Shown here: positions 33,808 to 42,594 of the stretch, piece by piece | Position numbering within the stretch: the first letter of the stretch is position 1 | Layout of the letters: every line of letters begins with the position of its first letter | DNA from: Symploca sp. SIO1C2 | GTDB taxonomy: Bacteria > Cyanobacteriota > Cyanobacteriia > Cyanobacteriales > Coleofasciculaceae | Assembly: GCA_010672925.1 (NCBI GenBank) | Contig: JAAHFP010000015.1 | Span: 97,026-161,025 of the forward strand | Direction of reading: 5' to 3' | DNA length: 64,000 nucleotides | Position numbers and translations under genes: made by a program | The notes under the pieces: generated by a model | What the model was told of the DNA's origin: nothing | The model's database searches: none | The model's input: the letters and a program-made list of their open reading frames with translations, nothing else

Positions 33808-34884
33808 ATGGGTGCATTACGGATACTTCATTTGGTAGGTTCTGCCCAAGATCAATTTCACTGCGACCTCTCTTATCTTTACGCTCAAGGTTGCTGGGAA
33901 GCAATATCGAGTCTTGAGCAGTACGAATCTCACTTAGCTTACATCACACCGGATCGCCATTGGCGATTTCCCACAACCATTCAGCAGAATGCTATCAAGC
34001 AATCAACTTCTTATTCCCTAGCTGAGGCTATTGAGATCATTCGCACTAAGGAGATTGATTTGGTTGTGCCGCAAATGTTCTGTCTCCCAGGCATGACTGA
34101 ATATCGATCGCTCTTCGATCTGCTGCAAATTCCCTACGTAGGCAACACAGCAACGCTTATGGCAATTACAGCAGATAAAGCTAAAGCCAAGGCGATCATT
34201 GCTGCTAATGGTATTCGAGTGCCCAGTGGTCAACTCGTTCGTTGTGGGGAACGTCCGAACATCTGTCCCCCTGTGATCATCAAGCCAACTCGTTCAGATA
34301 ACTCTATGGGAGTTTCTCTTGTTCGTGACTTGTCTGAGTACGACGCAGCATTGGCAAAAGCTTTTGAGTATGCTGACGAAGTATTGATAGAAGACTACAT
34401 TGAACTAGGGCGTGAAGTTCGTTGTGGCGTTATTGTGCAGCAGGGAGAGTTGGTTGGATTACCCCTAGAAGAATATCAGGTGAACCCCATTGACCATCCT
34501 ATTCGTATGTATTCAGATAAGCTCAAACGTACAGAAAAAGGAGACTTGAGCTGTGCTGCTAAAGCAAAGGATAAGGCTTGGATGGTTGATCCCAGAGATC
34601 CTATTACTGCTAAAGTTCACGCCGTCGCCAAACAATGCCACGTAGCTTTGGGCTGTCGCCACTACAGTTTATTTGACTTTCGCATTGACCCGCAAGGCCA
34701 ACCCTGGTTTCTGGAAGCTGGATTGTATTGCTCGTTTTCACCTAAAAGTGTAGTCGCTTGTATGGCAAAGGCGGCGGGCATTCCTGTAGTAGAGTTGCTG
34801 GAACTTGCGATCGCAAGCGCCTTAAATCCCTTATCTTTCAATGCTAAGGAATCTTGTGTAATATCAAGTTCGGATAAACAGTGA
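33808..34884 (+). CDS. mysD: D-Ala-D-Ala ligase-like MysD, adds second amino acid
   Basis: MysD condenses mycosporine-glycine with a second amino acid (serine, threonine or others) at C1, giving shinorine-type imines. The 358-residue ATP-grasp protein has MGALRILHLVGSAQDQFHCDLS, VGNTATLMAITADKAKAKAIIAANGIRVP, PVIIKPTRSDNSMGVSLVRD, EVRCGVIVQQGELVG and FDFRIDPQGQPWFLEAGLYCSF as family landmarks. The last seven residues (ISSSDKQ) and the stop are encoded by the end of a MITE at 34861, so the native C-terminus has been replaced. Having both MysD and a downstream NRPS is unusual, since one normally suffices. Confidence 0.92.
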   Translation: MGALRILHLVGSAQDQFHCDLSYLYAQGCWEAISSLEQYESHLAYITPDRHWRFPTTIQQNAIKQSTSYSLAEAIEIIRTKEIDLVVPQMFCLPGMTEYRSLFDLLQIPYVGNTATLMAITADKAKAKAIIAANGIRVPSGQLVRCGERPNICPPVIIKPTRSDNSMGVSLVRDLSEYDAALAKAFEYADEVLIEDYIELGREVRCGVIVQQGELVGLPLEEYQVNPIDHPIRMYSDKLKRTEKGDLSCAAKAKDKAWMVDPRDPITAKVHAVAKQCHVALGCRHYSLFDFRIDPQGQPWFLEAGLYCSFSPKSVVACMAKAAGIPVVELLELAIASALNPLSFNAKESCVISSSDKQ

Positions 34885-34980
34885 TAATTCCTTTCTAACT
34901 TACAACCTTCTTTCTTACCTTCTGCCTTCTGTCTCTGCCTTATTATTACCAAAGTGTAAGTATTCAACCGAACTTGATAT
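34861..34980. mobile_element. MITE-like element at the mysD/NRPS junction
   Basis: Perfect 13-bp ends ATATCAAGTTCGG (34861-34873) and CCGAACTTGATAT (34968-34980) enclose 94 bp of non-coding DNA. The inverted copy lies at 21193-21320. The left end reads in frame as the last seven codons and stop of mysD. Confidence 0.8.
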
Positions 34981-35095
34981 CAAACATGGTTGAAACCCAA
35001 TCCGTCAAAGGAAGTGTGCTCTTCGCTATAACCTGGATTAGCTGCAAATCTAGGACCTTTTTCATCTTGTTAATTCAAACAACATCAATAACGTT

Positions 35096-38000
35096 ATGTC
35101 CAATCTACGATCGCTTTCTACCTCTCACATACAGCGAGCAAATTGGTTTCTGTATAAGTTAAATCCAAAGGGTTTGGCAGATAAAATATCCCTAGCAATT
35201 CGGAGCAAATCTCTTGTAGATCCTCAAACTGTTAAAAACACACTGCAAATACTCACTGAACGTCATTCTCTGCTCCGCAGCACATATTTTGAACAAGATG
35301 GAAATCTTATTTCAGACATTCGGGAAAATATTGAGCTTGACTGGGAAGAAATAGATGCAAGTTCCTGGAGTAGTGAAGAATTAAAGGAACAATTATCAAT
35401 TCACATAAAACTTCCTTTTAACTTGGAAAAGAGTGGAGTATTTCGTGCCTGTTTATTTAGGATTTCAGCCACGGAAAATATTTTACTCCTGACTCTGCAT
35501 CAAATAGCTGGCGATCGCGAGTCTTTACTAATATTAGTGGATGAATTTGTTACCCTTTACGAGTCAACAAATAATAATATTGAATCAGATTTAATCCCAC
35601 TCAAGACTGCTTATAAAAATTATATTGATCAAGAATTAGAATTTCTCAATAGTTCGGCAGGAAAACAAGCTAGTGATTATTGGCAGAAAAAATTAGGGGG
35701 CGAATTACCCATCCTAGAACTACCCACAAGTTCGGCCCGTCCGAGTATTAGAACTTATAATGGCAAGACTATTAAATCAACCATAGGCTCTGAATTAAGT
35801 CAAAAAATTCAACAACTGGCAAAAACACTAGAAGTAAAACCAGAAGAGATAATATTAGCGGTATTTAAGGTTCTACTTTACCGCTACACAGGAGAAGAAG
35901 ATATTCTTGTTGGTTTATTGCAAAGCCGAGAAAATAAGCCAGTAATTGAAGGAGTGGTTGGCAATTTTACTCATGTTAACGTTGTCAGAAATTCAGTATT
36001 ATACGATACTAAATTTACAGATTTTTCTCATCAAGTTAGTAAAGCAATATTTGAAACTAATAATTATCGCAATTATCCTTACGCTCTACTCGTTCAACAA
36101 TTACAGTCTGTAGACTTGAGTCATTATCCTATCTGTCAAGTGGCCTTTGGCTATCATAAGTCGCCAGAGATATTGAGGTCAAACAAATTAGAATTTGAAT
36201 ACTATGAACTGCCACAGCACAAGGTAGATTTTGAACTAAGTTTAGAAGTAACAGAATTACCAAACACCCTGTCAATTGAATTCAAATATAACAGTGATGT
36301 ACTGGAAGCTAAAACTGTTACTCAAATTGCTGAGCATTTTCAGAATTTACTCACAGAAGTGGTAAAAAGTCCAACAACGCCGGTGGGTAAGTTATCAATG
36401 CTGAGTGAGGCGGAAAGGTGGCAGATACTAGGGGCGTGGAATGATACAAAAAAAGATTATCCTCAAGGTGTATGTATTTATCAGTTATTTGAGAGTCAAG
36501 TTGAGAAAACACCAGATGCCATAGCAGTAATTTTTGGTGAAGAAAAACTGACTTATTCCCAATTAAACAATAAAGCAAATCAACTAGCTCACTATTTGCA
36601 AAAATTAGGAGTCAAACCAGAATCACATCTAGGGATTTGTGTCAAGCGATCGCTTTCCATGGCTATCGCTATCTTAGGGACTCTCAAGGCAGGAGCAGCT
36701 TATGTTCCCCTAGATGCAAGCTACCCCTCAGAACGTTTAGCTTATATGATTACTGATGCACAAGTGTCGGTGTTATTGACTCAGGAATCATTAGAAACAT
36801 CCTTGCCCCAACATCAAGCACAGGTTGTTTGTTTAGATCGGGATTGGAGTGCGATCGAAGAATTCTCTACAGCAAACTTGAGCAGTGAAGTCACCCCAGA
36901 AAATCTAGGTTACATCATTTATACCTCCGGTTCCACAGGTAAGCCTAAGGGAGTTGCTATGAGTCAACGTGCTTTGGTTAACTTGATTATGTGGCAGCAA
37001 GAAGAAGCAGCTGTAGGTGAAGGTGCGAGAACCTTACAATTTGCTCCTATTAGTTTTGACGTATCCTTCCAAGAATTTTTTGCAACCTGGTATTCAGGAG
37101 GAACTCTGGTCTTAGTTTCTCAAGAAATCCGGCGGGATAGTTTTGCTTTGATGGCATTTATGGTTGAGGCTCAGATAGAGAGAATATTTCTTCCTTTTGT
37201 GGCATTGCAGCAGTTAGCTACAGTTGCTCCTCAATGTCAAGCTTTACCGCCATTACGGGAAATTGTGACAGCAGGAGAACAGTTGCAGGTGACTGCGGAT
37301 CTAGCGGCATTGATGAACCGACTTCCCCACTGTAAACTGCAAAATCAATATGGCCCCTCAGAAAGTCATGTTGTTTCTGCTTATACTTTACAAGGTGCTG
37401 CTGAAGATTGGCCGAAACTACCACCCATTGGTCGTCCTATTGCTAATAATCAACTTTACATTTTCGATAGGGATTTACAGCCAGTTCCCATCGGTGTTCC
37501 TGGAGAACTTTATATTGCTGGAGTTGGTGTTGCCAATGGTTATCTTAACCGTCCCAGCTTAACGGCGGAAAAGTTTATTAAAATTCCCCTTCCGTCCCCC
37601 TTAGAAAGGGGGGATAGTTACAAAACCGGAGATTTAGTTCGTTATCTGCCTGATGGAAACATCGAATTCTTAGGTCGTATTGATAACCAAGTGAAAATTA
37701 GGGGTTTCCGCATTGAAATTGGAGAAATTGAAACTACTCTGAGTCAACATGCCACAGTAAAAGAAGCAGTAGTATTAGCTAGGGAAGACCAACCGGGTAA
37801 CAAGCGTTTAGTCGCCTATATTGTGTCCGAAACTGCCAGTACTCAGGATATTGTCCCCCAATTAAAACAGTATCTCAAGGAAAAATTGGCAGAATATATG
37901 GTGCCCTCTGCTTTTGTGGTTTTGTCGGCACTGCCCCTAACTCCTAGTGGTAAAGTTAACCGTCGCGCTTTACCAGCACCGGATATCTCCAGTTTTAGTC

Positions 38001-39073
38001 AGAGTGATAACTTTGTTGCACCGCGCGATCGCCTAGAAGAAAAATTAGCACAAATGTGGTCAGAAATTCTGAATATTAATCCAGTGGGGGTTAAAAGTAA
38101 TTTCTTTGACTTAGGGGGTCATTCTCTGTTGGCTGTTAATTTAATGGCCAAAATTCAGCAGCACTTTGGAAAACAACTACCTTTATCTACTCTATTAACT
38201 AACCCTACAATTGAAGATTTAGGCCATTTACTTCGAGGAGACAGTCAAGTTAGCTCTTCTTCTCTAGTGCCGCTGCAAACTCAGGGCAATAAGCAACCAT
38301 TTTTCTGTGTACATCCTGCGGGAGGTCATGTATTTTATTATCAGGGACTATCTCATTATCTAGGTGGCAACCAACCTTTTTATGGTTTACAAGCCCAAGG
38401 ATTTGGTGAAAATGAAGAAGTCTTTACCAAAGTCGAAGATATGGCAGAGTTCTATATCAAAACTATTCAAGAATTTCAACCCCAAGGACCCTATCAAATA
38501 GGTGGTTGGTCTTTCGGAGGAGTTGTGGCTTTTGAAATGGCACAGCAGTTATTACAGCAAGGAGTCGAGGTTAGCTTATTAGCTTTATTAGACCCTTGGG
38601 TGCCTATTTTATTAGACCCCAATAAAGAAATTGACAATTTGTATATGAGGGGTGTACTGAGTCGTTACTTTGGAGGTATGTTTGGTGTAATCGATTTAGT
38701 GACTGAAGATGAACTGTTAGGTTTAAATTCAGAAGAGCAAATAGAGTTTATAATTGATAAGGCAGAGCAACTAAAGTTATTTCCTCAAGAAGCTACTCGT
38801 GAGCAAAACCGACGTTTTGTTGATGTAATAATTGGCACTTTGAAAGCAACTTACACTTACAAACGCCGTCCTTATCCAGGGAATGTAACGGTTTTTCGAG
38901 CACAGGAAAAACATCCTCATGGCATAGATTCGCAGTTGGTTTGGGTAGAAATGTATGCTATTTTAGATGTAGCTGACATGGAAGTAGTCATGGTTCCTGG
39001 CAACCATTTTACTTTTATCAAAGAACCAAATACTCAAGTGCTAGCAGAACGTTTAAGTGAGCATTTAAGTTAG
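35096..39073 (+). CDS. Nonribosomal peptide synthetase C-A-T-TE in MAA cluster
   Basis: A 1325-residue single-module NRPS. An N-terminal condensation-like domain (about 5-430) has HQIAGDR at 135-141 instead of HHxxxDG, so the second His and the Gly are lost and condensation is doubtful. The adenylation domain (about 450-960) has YIIYTSGSTGKPKGV and GKVNRRALP. Its specificity segments FDVSFQE, VTAGEQL and QYGPSESHVV give an approximate code DVQFVAQVVK, close to proline-activating domains (DVQFIAHVVK) and unlike serine. A carrier domain (GGHSLLAV, Ser about 1009) and thioesterase (GWSFGG, Ser about 1139) follow. The A-T-TE MysE of Anabaena lacks a C domain, so this is a different architecture. 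Confidence 0.9.
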   Translation: MSNLRSLSTSHIQRANWFLYKLNPKGLADKISLAIRSKSLVDPQTVKNTLQILTERHSLLRSTYFEQDGNLISDIRENIELDWEEIDASSWSSEELKEQLSIHIKLPFNLEKSGVFRACLFRISATENILLLTLHQIAGDRESLLILVDEFVTLYESTNNNIESDLIPLKTAYKNYIDQELEFLNSSAGKQASDYWQKKLGGELPILELPTSSARPSIRTYNGKTIKSTIGSELSQKIQQLAKTLEVKPEEIILAVFKVLLYRYTGEEDILVGLLQSRENKPVIEGVVGNFTHVNVVRNSVLYDTKFTDFSHQVSKAIFETNNYRNYPYALLVQQLQSVDLSHYPICQVAFGYHKSPEILRSNKLEFEYYELPQHKVDFELSLEVTELPNTLSIEFKYNSDVLEAKTVTQIAEHFQNLLTEVVKSPTTPVGKLSMLSEAERWQILGAWNDTKKDYPQGVCIYQLFESQVEKTPDAIAVIFGEEKLTYSQLNNKANQLAHYLQKLGVKPESHLGICVKRSLSMAIAILGTLKAGAAYVPLDASYPSERLAYMITDAQVSVLLTQESLETSLPQHQAQVVCLDRDWSAIEEFSTANLSSEVTPENLGYIIYTSGSTGKPKGVAMSQRALVNLIMWQQEEAAVGEGARTLQFAPISFDVSFQEFFATWYSGGTLVLVSQEIRRDSFALMAFMVEAQIERIFLPFVALQQLATVAPQCQALPPLREIVTAGEQLQVTADLAALMNRLPHCKLQNQYGPSESHVVSAYTLQGAAEDWPKLPPIGRPIANNQLYIFDRDLQPVPIGVPGELYIAGVGVANGYLNRPSLTAEKFIKIPLPSPLERGDSYKTGDLVRYLPDGNIEFLGRIDNQVKIRGFRIEIGEIETTLSQHATVKEAVVLAREDQPGNKRLVAYIVSETASTQDIVPQLKQYLKEKLAEYMVPSAFVVLSALPLTPSGKVNRRALPAPDISSFSQSDNFVAPRDRLEEKLAQMWSEILNINPVGVKSNFFDLGGHSLLAVNLMAKIQQHFGKQLPLSTLLTNPTIEDLGHLLRGDSQVSSSSLVPLQTQGNKQPFFCVHPAGGHVFYYQGLSHYLGGNQPFYGLQAQGFGENEEVFTKVEDMAEFYIKTIQEFQPQGPYQIGGWSFGGVVAFEMAQQLLQQGVEVSLLALLDPWVPILLDPNKEIDNLYMRGVLSRYFGGMFGVIDLVTEDELLGLNSEEQIEFIIDKAEQLKLFPQEATREQNRRFVDVIIGTLKATYTYKRRPYPGNVTVFRAQEKHPHGIDSQLVWVEMYAILDVADMEVVMVPGNHFTFIKEPNTQVLAERLSEHLS
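37596..37612. repeat. Palindromic insertion CCCCCTTAGAAAGGGGG inside the NRPS gene
   Basis: The arms CCCCCTT and AAGGGGG encode an extra loop (PSPLERGD) between the usual A-domain core motifs, just before YKTGDLVRYLPDG. The frame is kept. Confidence 0.7.
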
Positions 39074-39174
39074 GCAAATATTCCCTGTAAAGTAGTCTCT
39101 GTACAACAGTTATTTATGTTGGCAATGACTGTAATTTTCTGCTGAAAAAATAGTGACAAATTCGGAGATTAATT

Positions 39175-40212
39175 ATGTTAGGAACGGCATCAGAATCCAA
39201 GAAAAAAATCTATCGAATTATCTACGGTTACTGGCAAAGTCAGTGCCTTTATGTAGCAACAAATTTAGAAATACCAAAACTGTTAGAGTCTGGAGTTCAA
39301 ACGGTTGAAGCAATAGCAGAAAAAACGGGAACTAAGGCAGAGAAACTGTATGTTATACTAAGGGCTTTAGCTCATTTAGGAATTTTTGTAGAAAAGCCAG
39401 GACGGGTTTTTGCTTCCACAGAATTATCAGATCTTTTAATTACAGACGATTCTCCCTCCATCGGTCATTTCTTGATGCATATTACAGAGCCGGATATGTG
39501 GGATGCTTGGCGGGAATTAGGAAGTAGTTTAAAAACTGGAGAAGTCCCTTTTGAGCTGGCTAAAGGGCAGGATTTCTACAGTTCTTTTATGACAGAAAAT
39601 CCCCACAGCAAATATCTATTCAATAACTCCATGAGCTTCCTAACCGCTGAAGCCATCGATCCCTTGTTTGAAGTATATGATTTTAGTCGTTTTCCAACAG
39701 TGATGGATGTAGGGGGAAATCAGGGAACCTTGATTGCCAATATTGTTAAAAAATTTGGCTGTCAAGGAATTTTATTTGACTTACCACAGGAGGTAGAAAC
39801 TGCACCTAGTAATATCTCTAAGTATGGGGTCCTTGATTCAGTAAAAGTGGTAGGTGGTAGTGCTTTAGAACCTTTACCCAAAGGAGCTGACGCGATCACT
39901 ATGAAGTATTTTTTATCCGTATTTAGTCGGGAAGATTCTATTAAGGTACTGACGAACTGTCGGGAAGCTCTCCCGAAAGATGGTAGGGTAATCCTTTTGC
40001 AAACTTTAGTTCCCTCTTTAGGAGCACCTGTAGAATATCCCGATGGCACAATACCTGCTTTGGCAGCGGTTCAAATGATGATTACTAATCCAGGAGGTCA
40101 TTGGCGAACCCAACAGGAATATCAGGATTTGTTTGCGGCGAGTGGTTTTCAGCTCGAACAAGTTGTTCATACTGGCACTAGTTTGACAGTTATGGAGTTT
40201 AGTCCTTGTTAA
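39175..40212 (+). CDS. O-methyltransferase, Methyltransf_2 family
   Basis: A 345-residue SAM-dependent methyltransferase. The N-terminal winged-helix dimerisation domain (about 10-95: YRIIYGYWQSQCLYVATNLEIPKLL, KLYVILRALAHLGIFVE) and SAM-binding domain (VMDVGGNQGTLIANIVKKFG, FDLPQEVETAP, ITMKYFLSVFSRED) are typical of plant/bacterial hydroxyindole or carotenoid-type O-methyltransferases. The usual catalytic His before the acidic pair is not obvious (KYFLSVF at that place), so the chemistry is unclear. It starts 101 bp after the NRPS, behind CGGAG. In this cluster it may methylate the MAA or the NRPS product. Confidence 0.87.
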   Translation: MLGTASESKKKIYRIIYGYWQSQCLYVATNLEIPKLLESGVQTVEAIAEKTGTKAEKLYVILRALAHLGIFVEKPGRVFASTELSDLLITDDSPSIGHFLMHITEPDMWDAWRELGSSLKTGEVPFELAKGQDFYSSFMTENPHSKYLFNNSMSFLTAEAIDPLFEVYDFSRFPTVMDVGGNQGTLIANIVKKFGCQGILFDLPQEVETAPSNISKYGVLDSVKVVGGSALEPLPKGADAITMKYFLSVFSREDSIKVLTNCREALPKDGRVILLQTLVPSLGAPVEYPDGTIPALAAVQMMITNPGGHWRTQQEYQDLFAASGFQLEQVVHTGTSLTVMEFSPC

Positions 40213-40244
40213 TTTCTTGAACAATTATAGGGTTGATGATTTAG

Positions 40245-40292
40245 ATGAGGTACATTATTTATTGTTTTTTTGCAATAAGAGATGTACCTCAT
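40245..40292. repeat. Long hairpin between the methyltransferase and the EamA gene
   Basis: Arms ATGAGGTACAT (40245-40255) and ATGTACCTCAT (40282-40292) pair perfectly, with an inner TTATTG/CAATAA stem around a T-rich loop. It could attenuate or separate transcription of the last two genes, or be a small inserted element. Confidence 0.55.
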
Positions 40293-40363
40293 GGATACAA
40301 AAACTTCTATAGAGAATCCCGTGGCTATTTCAATATTTGTATAAATTTTTATAGAGAATCAAT

Positions 40364-41362
40364 ATGGCTGCGAACCAATCTATTAACCGAGGAGCATTTG
40401 TCGCTCTAATTGTGGGGTTGGTAGCTGTTTCTGCCTCTCCCATTTTTATTCGGCTCAGCGAAATGGAAATTAGCCCCTACGCGACGATTTTTCATCGCTC
40501 TTGGATGGCTACTGCCATTTTTGCTGCCTTGTTGCTGATTCCAAACAATTCATCTGTAGGAACAGCATTATTAGATTCAGATACCAACTCTATCAAGCAG
40601 CAGTTGAGAAAGCCAAGGTCGCGATCGCTGCAATGGCTTTTGCTCGGGTTTGGTTTAACATTTACAGCAGCAGTTATTTCCTGGGCTTGGGCTCTGACTA
40701 AGACAACTGTTGCCAACTCTAGCTTGTTGCACAGTTCTATCCCTATATTCACAGGGTTACTGGGCTGGCTCTTTTTAGGACAACGCTTTCGTCCCTCATT
40801 TTGGGTAGGGATGGCGATTGCCACTACAGGGGCTATTCTGTTGGGAATTGAGGATTTTCAGTTTAACCCTGAACAAATTTGGGGAGATAGCGTCTCTTTG
40901 CTCTCAGCTGTCTTTTTTAGTGTTGACCTTCTTTTGGTGGAACAACTACGTCAGCGCCTGAGTTCTAGTACAATTTTATTCTACGGCTTTAGCATGGTCA
41001 CTCTGCTGAGTTTTCCCCTAGTGCTCTGCTTCCCTGAGACAGCACTGCCGACATCCCTTAATGGTTGGCTGACGTTACTCGCCATGACGATTATCTGTCA
41101 AGTTGTGGGTCATGGCTTACTCACTTACGCATTGAAAGATATTACCGCTGGGATTGTTTCCCTCTGTCATCTGTTGGTGCCGATACTCAGTGCTGCTGAA
41201 GCTTGGTGGGTATTTGGTGAGGCTCTATCCAAGTTGAGCATTTTGACATTTGTGACCGTACTTGCAGGAATTATTATCAGCCTGCGAGGTGTCAATAAGA
41301 GTACGATAGAGGTTACAAATCAAGCCAATGAAGACCCATTAGCAGGGAGTTTAGAATCTTGA
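40364..41362 (+). CDS. EamA-family (DMT superfamily) permease
   Basis: A 332-residue membrane protein with ten predicted helices in two EamA repeats. The first has IVGLVAVSASPIFIRLSEMEISPY and TVANSSLLHSSIPIFTGLLGWLFLGQRF, and the second KDITAGIVSLCHLLVPILSAAEAWWVFGE. DMT permeases mostly export small metabolites and amino-acid derivatives. Placement directly after the MAA biosynthesis genes and overlap with the next gene suggest export of the cluster product, which is inference. The C-terminal cytoplasmic tail is polar. Confidence 0.87.
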   Translation: MAANQSINRGAFVALIVGLVAVSASPIFIRLSEMEISPYATIFHRSWMATAIFAALLLIPNNSSVGTALLDSDTNSIKQQLRKPRSRSLQWLLLGFGLTFTAAVISWAWALTKTTVANSSLLHSSIPIFTGLLGWLFLGQRFRPSFWVGMAIATTGAILLGIEDFQFNPEQIWGDSVSLLSAVFFSVDLLLVEQLRQRLSSSTILFYGFSMVTLLSFPLVLCFPETALPTSLNGWLTLLAMTIICQVVGHGLLTYALKDITAGIVSLCHLLVPILSAAEAWWVFGEALSKLSILTFVTVLAGIIISLRGVNKSTIEVTNQANEDPLAGSLES

Positions 41363-42357
41363 CACACGATATCAACACTTCACAAATGCAATCCCGTAAG
41401 GAGATCCCTAAACTCGGCATGATTGGCTGCGGGAACATTGGAGGGCGTCAAGCTGCTAACTTTCTTGACCATGGCTATTCGGTCTACGTTTATGACATCA
41501 ACTCTCAACAGATGTCAGCCCTAGAAGCCCAAGGTGCTTATCCAACCTCCAGTTGTGCTGATTTGGCTGCCCAGGCTGATATTATCTTCACCGCTTTACC
41601 CACACCGGATGATGTTGTAGAAGCTGTCTTGCAGGGAGAGGACAGTTTAGTGCAGACGATTCAACCGGGCAGCATCTATATTGATGTAACAACCAATTCC
41701 CCAGAGGTAGTCCTCCAACTGAACGAAGCCCTCAAACCATACGGCGTCGCGATGCTGGATGCCCCCTTTAATGATTGCCCTGTAGGGGCTACGAGTCAGC
41801 AGGGTCTAGGACTAGCCGTCTTAGCCAGTGGCGATTCAGTCGTTTTTGAACAGGTGCAGCCAATCCTCAAACTGATGGCGGATCATGTGCTCTACTGCGG
41901 CGCGATCGGTAATGGTACACGCTGTAAACTAATTCACAATGCGGTCAATGCGGTTGCTGTACAGGCCGTCAGTGAAGGTATTTCTCTAGGTTTGGCTAAC
42001 GGTATTGAGTTGCAGACAATTTGGGATACCTTGCGTCTTGGGTCTTTTGGTCAAAATGCAGGGGATATACATGGTTTACCCCATTACTGGTTTTCACGGC
42101 GCTTTGATGACCCAAGCCAACATCCTGCTTTTACAATCCAACTCCTGCTTAAGGATTTGCGTCTCGCCCTCCAAATTGCTCAGCAATCCAATATTCCAGC
42201 CAATCATATTGCCTTAACAGTTGAGGATTATGAGGAAGCCGAAAGACGAGGCTGGTCACACTACGCTGCCAGTAAAGTGCGTTGTTTACAAGAAGAACGA
42301 GCCGGTGTTAAAGCTCAAGACAACTTCTCTATAGGGAAATCAGATAATGAAGGATAA
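41359..42357 (+). CDS. NAD(P)-dependent beta-hydroxyacid dehydrogenase / imine reductase superfamily
   Basis: A 332-residue Rossmann protein. The nucleotide motif is GMIGCGNIGGRQAANFL and the catalytic-lysine helix GNGTRCKLIHNAVNAVAVQA. The segment that normally reads DAPVSGG is DAPFNDCPVGAT, so the substrate-binding loop is altered. The family includes 3-hydroxyisobutyrate, tartronate semialdehyde and, further away, imine reductases. Start TTG at 41359 overlaps the EamA stop (TTGA) and is preceded by AGGGAG; ATG at 41386 is an alternative without a clear RBS. A reductase beside imine-bearing MAAs is suggestive. Confidence 0.85.
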   Translation: MTHDINTSQMQSRKEIPKLGMIGCGNIGGRQAANFLDHGYSVYVYDINSQQMSALEAQGAYPTSSCADLAAQADIIFTALPTPDDVVEAVLQGEDSLVQTIQPGSIYIDVTTNSPEVVLQLNEALKPYGVAMLDAPFNDCPVGATSQQGLGLAVLASGDSVVFEQVQPILKLMADHVLYCGAIGNGTRCKLIHNAVNAVAVQAVSEGISLGLANGIELQTIWDTLRLGSFGQNAGDIHGLPHYWFSRRFDDPSQHPAFTIQLLLKDLRLALQIAQQSNIPANHIALTVEDYEEAERRGWSHYAASKVRCLQEERAGVKAQDNFSIGKSDNEG

Positions 42358-42594
42358 TGTAAGGTAGCTTTGGATAGTTATAGTGTTTCTCCTTTACTTT
42401 CCCTGATGTTCAACAGTATTGGGCATTTACCGAATAATTTCCATTGTGCGAACACTAACAGTGCAAACCTGTCTTCTGAGGCAAGGGGCTTAACCAGCAT
42501 GCTATTCGGCTGCCATTCCCTTATTAACTTGCCTTACCTGAGAATGTCTTAACCGCCCTGGCGACTGCTATACATTTTTAGCGGTGCCACGGTA

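Noticed and set aside
34974..35162. 62-codon frame before the NRPS
   Set aside because: It begins inside the MITE and overlaps the NRPS start.
42370..42552. 60-codon plus-strand frame after the dehydrogenase
   Set aside because: No RBS, no recognised domain and Ser/Leu/Asn-rich composition.
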